NCBI GenBank assembly: GCA_023481335.1
Contig: JAMCWI010000061.1
Coordinates: 1-6,936 of the forward strand
DNA from: Bacillota bacterium
GTDB lineage: Bacteria; Bacillota; Desulfotomaculia; Desulfotomaculales; Desulfotomaculaceae
Direction: 5' to 3'
DNA length: 6,936 bases
The position numbers were made by a program, and so were the translations under genes. Shown piece after piece: positions 5,448-6,936 of this stretch. The notes beneath the pieces are model-generated. The model had not been told where the DNA came from. It ran no database searches and worked only from the letters and a program-made list of their open reading frames with translations. Every line of letters begins with the position of its first letter. Position 1 is the first letter of the stretch.

Positions 5448-6632
5448 CTAACGACCCAATATCGCATCCGTCATGCGCGCTACCCGCGTCATTTCCCTAA
5501 CGTCGTGAACGCGGACAATATCCGCGCCATTTGCTATTCCCACCGCTACGGTAGCGGCGGTCCCCTCCACCCGCTGGTCCGCCGGCAGGTTAAGAGTTTT
5601 GCCGATTACCGACTTCCTCGACGTTCCCAAAAGGATCGGCCGGCCCAAACAGCGGAGTTCACCCAGGCGGCGAATGGCCTCCAGGTTTTGCTCCACCGTC
5701 TTGCCAAAGCCTATGCCGGGGTCGACAATAACGCGCTCCGGAGGAACTCCGGCAGCCATGGCAATTTCTATGCTCCCCTGGAAGTACTCCACCATGTCGC
5801 CAATCAAGTCGCGGTATTCCGTCCCTTTTTGGTTATGCATAAATATTACCGGCACGCCGTACTCAGCCGCTACAGAAGCCATCTCCGGGTCCGACCGCAG
5901 GGACCACTGGTCGTTCAGGATATGGGCGCCGGCTTCAAGGGCCCTGCGGGCAACGTTTGCCTTGGTCGTATCGATGGAGACAGGCGCCGGTATTTCGTTG
6001 ATAAGGCGCTTCAAAACAGGCATCACCCGCTCAAGTTCTTCTTCTTCCGCTACCGGTTCGTACCCGGGCCGGGTGGATTCCCCGCCCAGGTCAATAATGT
6101 CGGCGCCGTCGGCCACCATCTGGTGGGCGTGCTCAAGGGCCCGGCCGTGGTCGTAAAAAAGCCCCCCTTCCGAAAAGGAGTCGGGAGTCACGTTTAAAAT
6201 TCCCATTACCAGAGTCCTTTCTCCCATCCGCAGGGTCTTTCCCCGGCAGTCCAGTTCGAAGGGGAAAAAACCTTCCAGGTTCTTTAACACCTGTTTGATC
6301 CGGTCAGCCAGGGCGGACAGGCCGAAAGGCTGGGACTTAAGCTTGGTTAAAAAAGCGTCGTACTGCTTTAAAGTTCCCATTAAAAGGACCCTGGTCTCCT
6401 GGATCGAGCAGTCGATTACCCCCCTCGCAACGGCAGCTTCGCCGCCTTTGCTCAGCATCTCCTGCTTGATGATATTGGCCTGCCTCGGCTGCATCCCTTC
6501 CAGCATCACCAGCCGGTGCACCGCTTTGGGCGCCATGTAGCGGCTGCCGGCCTCGTCGGCGCCCACCCAGGCTATTTTTTTAAGGGCCTGTTCCTTATTT
6601 CCTGTTTCTATGCTGTAAACCCTGATATCCAA
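5448..6632 (-). CDS. folP: Dihydropteroate synthase with N-terminal extension
   Basis: Condenses 6-hydroxymethyl-dihydropterin pyrophosphate with 4-aminobenzoate to dihydropteroate; the target of sulfonamides. Residues about 135-394 form the complete TIM-barrel domain: NVTPDSFSEGG (147-157), GGESTRPG (183-190), SIDT (219-222), ND (240-241), MHN (265-267), DPGIGFGK (304-311), GTSRKS (336-341) and RVHDV (374-378). All loops that bind pterin and pyrophosphate look intact. The first 130 residues are an extra domain absent from the short (about 270-residue) enzymes; extended forms are known among clostridia, but I cannot assign it a role. The start is TTG at 6632, six bases after GAGGGGG (6645-6639); the frame has no better start before the extension. 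The gene begins 31 bases after the HD gene and ends 31 before folB, so it belongs to one operon. Confidence 0.94.
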   Translation of the reverse strand: MDIRVYSIETGNKEQALKKIAWVGADEAGSRYMAPKAVHRLVMLEGMQPRQANIIKQEMLSKGGEAAVARGVIDCSIQETRVLLMGTLKQYDAFLTKLKSQPFGLSALADRIKQVLKNLEGFFPFELDCRGKTLRMGERTLVMGILNVTPDSFSEGGLFYDHGRALEHAHQMVADGADIIDLGGESTRPGYEPVAEEEELERVMPVLKRLINEIPAPVSIDTTKANVARRALEAGAHILNDQWSLRSDPEMASVAAEYGVPVIFMHNQKGTEYRDLIGDMVEYFQGSIEIAMAAGVPPERVIVDPGIGFGKTVEQNLEAIRRLGELRCLGRPILLGTSRKSVIGKTLNLPADQRVEGTAATVAVGIANGADIVRVHDVREMTRVARMTDAILGR

Positions 6633-6663
6633 TCCTATCCCCCTCGGTTATGATTTGACGGTA

Positions 6664-6936
6664 TCAATAGAGAAGCGCCGCTCCTGCGGCAGCGCTGGAA
6701 AATTTACGGCACTCACTTTTTACCCCGCACTGCAGGCAGGGGCGCGAGAGGTCGTCGGCCCGGCTCAAAATTGCGCCGAGCCATGTTTTTTTTATGGAGA
6801 TTGTGCGGTGCTCCGCTATGGCCTCGCATATTAATTCGCGCTCAAATTCCCCAAACCCGGCGTCAGCCAGGAGCGGTCCGGCCAGCCGCGCGCCGGCAAT
6901 GGCATGGTCCTCCCCGGTGTCGTACTGCAGCCAGCG
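6664..6936 (-). CDS. HD-domain phosphohydrolase-like protein, C-terminal part (cut by window edge)
   Basis: Ninety codons of an open frame enter from the right edge and stop at TGA (6666-6664). What is visible matches the second half of an HD-superfamily fold: GEDHAIAGARLA with a metal-type His (fragment residue 11), ICEAIAEHR with another (43), then LGAILSRADDLSR with the final Asp (61 or 62). The first His and the HD pair would lie beyond the edge. After the fold come three cysteines in C-x2-C-x5-C spacing (67, 70, 76) and a short Ala-rich tail ending LLY. The family covers metal-dependent phosphatases and phosphodiesterases; the substrate is unknown. It lies 31 bases before folP on the same strand, so a role in pterin metabolism, perhaps dephosphorylating a dihydroneopterin phosphate, is possible but only inferred. 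A nucleotidase of general housekeeping type is an alternative. Confidence 0.8.
   Translation of the reverse strand, partial: RWLQYDTGEDHAIAGARLAGPLLADAGFGEFERELICEAIAEHRTISIKKTWLGAILSRADDLSRPCLQCGVKSECRKFSSAAAGAALLY

Noticed and set aside
5417..5467. Longer FolB starting at the ATG at 5467.
   Set aside because: The extra 17 residues come from folP's end and a repeat tract, have no family match, and a better ribosome site precedes the ATG at 5416.
5505..6197. Long + strand open frame opposite folP.
   Set aside because: Antisense shadow of a strongly conserved gene; the composition is typical of reversed codons and it has no recognisable motif or clear ribosome site.

Overview
The window looks like chromosome of a spore-forming, low-GC-phylum (Firmicutes) anaerobe of the Desulfotomaculum/Pelotomaculum type. 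The grounds are a spore photoproduct lyase gene, strong Shine-Dalgarno sites with frequent non-ATG starts (TTG for the CCA enzyme, FolK and FolP), moderately high GC, and a dihydropteroate synthase with a long N-terminal extension. The genus is an inference; nothing in the window fixes it.

Layout. On the + strand: an amidohydrolase (about 26-1291) with all its metal ligands but with problems at both ends, then an extended -10 promoter and a class II tRNA nucleotidyltransferase with an HD domain (1389-2903), closed by a GC-rich hairpin near 2929-2950. A short repeat-rich gap (2951-3039) separates it from convergent genes. On the - strand, read from the right edge leftwards: the C-terminal part of an HD-domain protein (6936-6664, cut by the window), folP (6632-5448), folB (5416-5054), folK (5028-4546), a small GIY-YIG nuclease-like gene (4444-4175) and a rho-independent terminator (4172-4146). 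After the terminator comes a separately controlled splB (4068-3040) with a sigma-G-like promoter candidate.

How the genes work together. FolB, FolK and FolP carry out consecutive steps from dihydroneopterin to dihydropteroate. Gaps of 25-31 nt argue for one transcript from the HD gene through folK, probably continuing into the GIY-YIG gene after a 101 nt spacer. The HD protein sits where a phosphatase for dihydroneopterin phosphates would be useful, which is a testable idea. SplB would act in germinating spores, repairing UV-induced spore photoproduct. The CCA enzyme matures tRNA 3' ends and is unrelated to its neighbours.

Most of the window is ordinary housekeeping content; I see no phage, IS element, CRISPR array or toxin-antitoxin pair. 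The points most worth a second look are the SplB catalytic-cysteine swap (Ala at the Bacillus C141 position, Cys at the S77 position), a probable single-base frameshift in a G7 run at the end of the amidohydrolase, a departure from the EDxxR nucleotide-selection motif in the CCA enzyme, and the HD protein as a candidate for the missing folate-pathway phosphatase.
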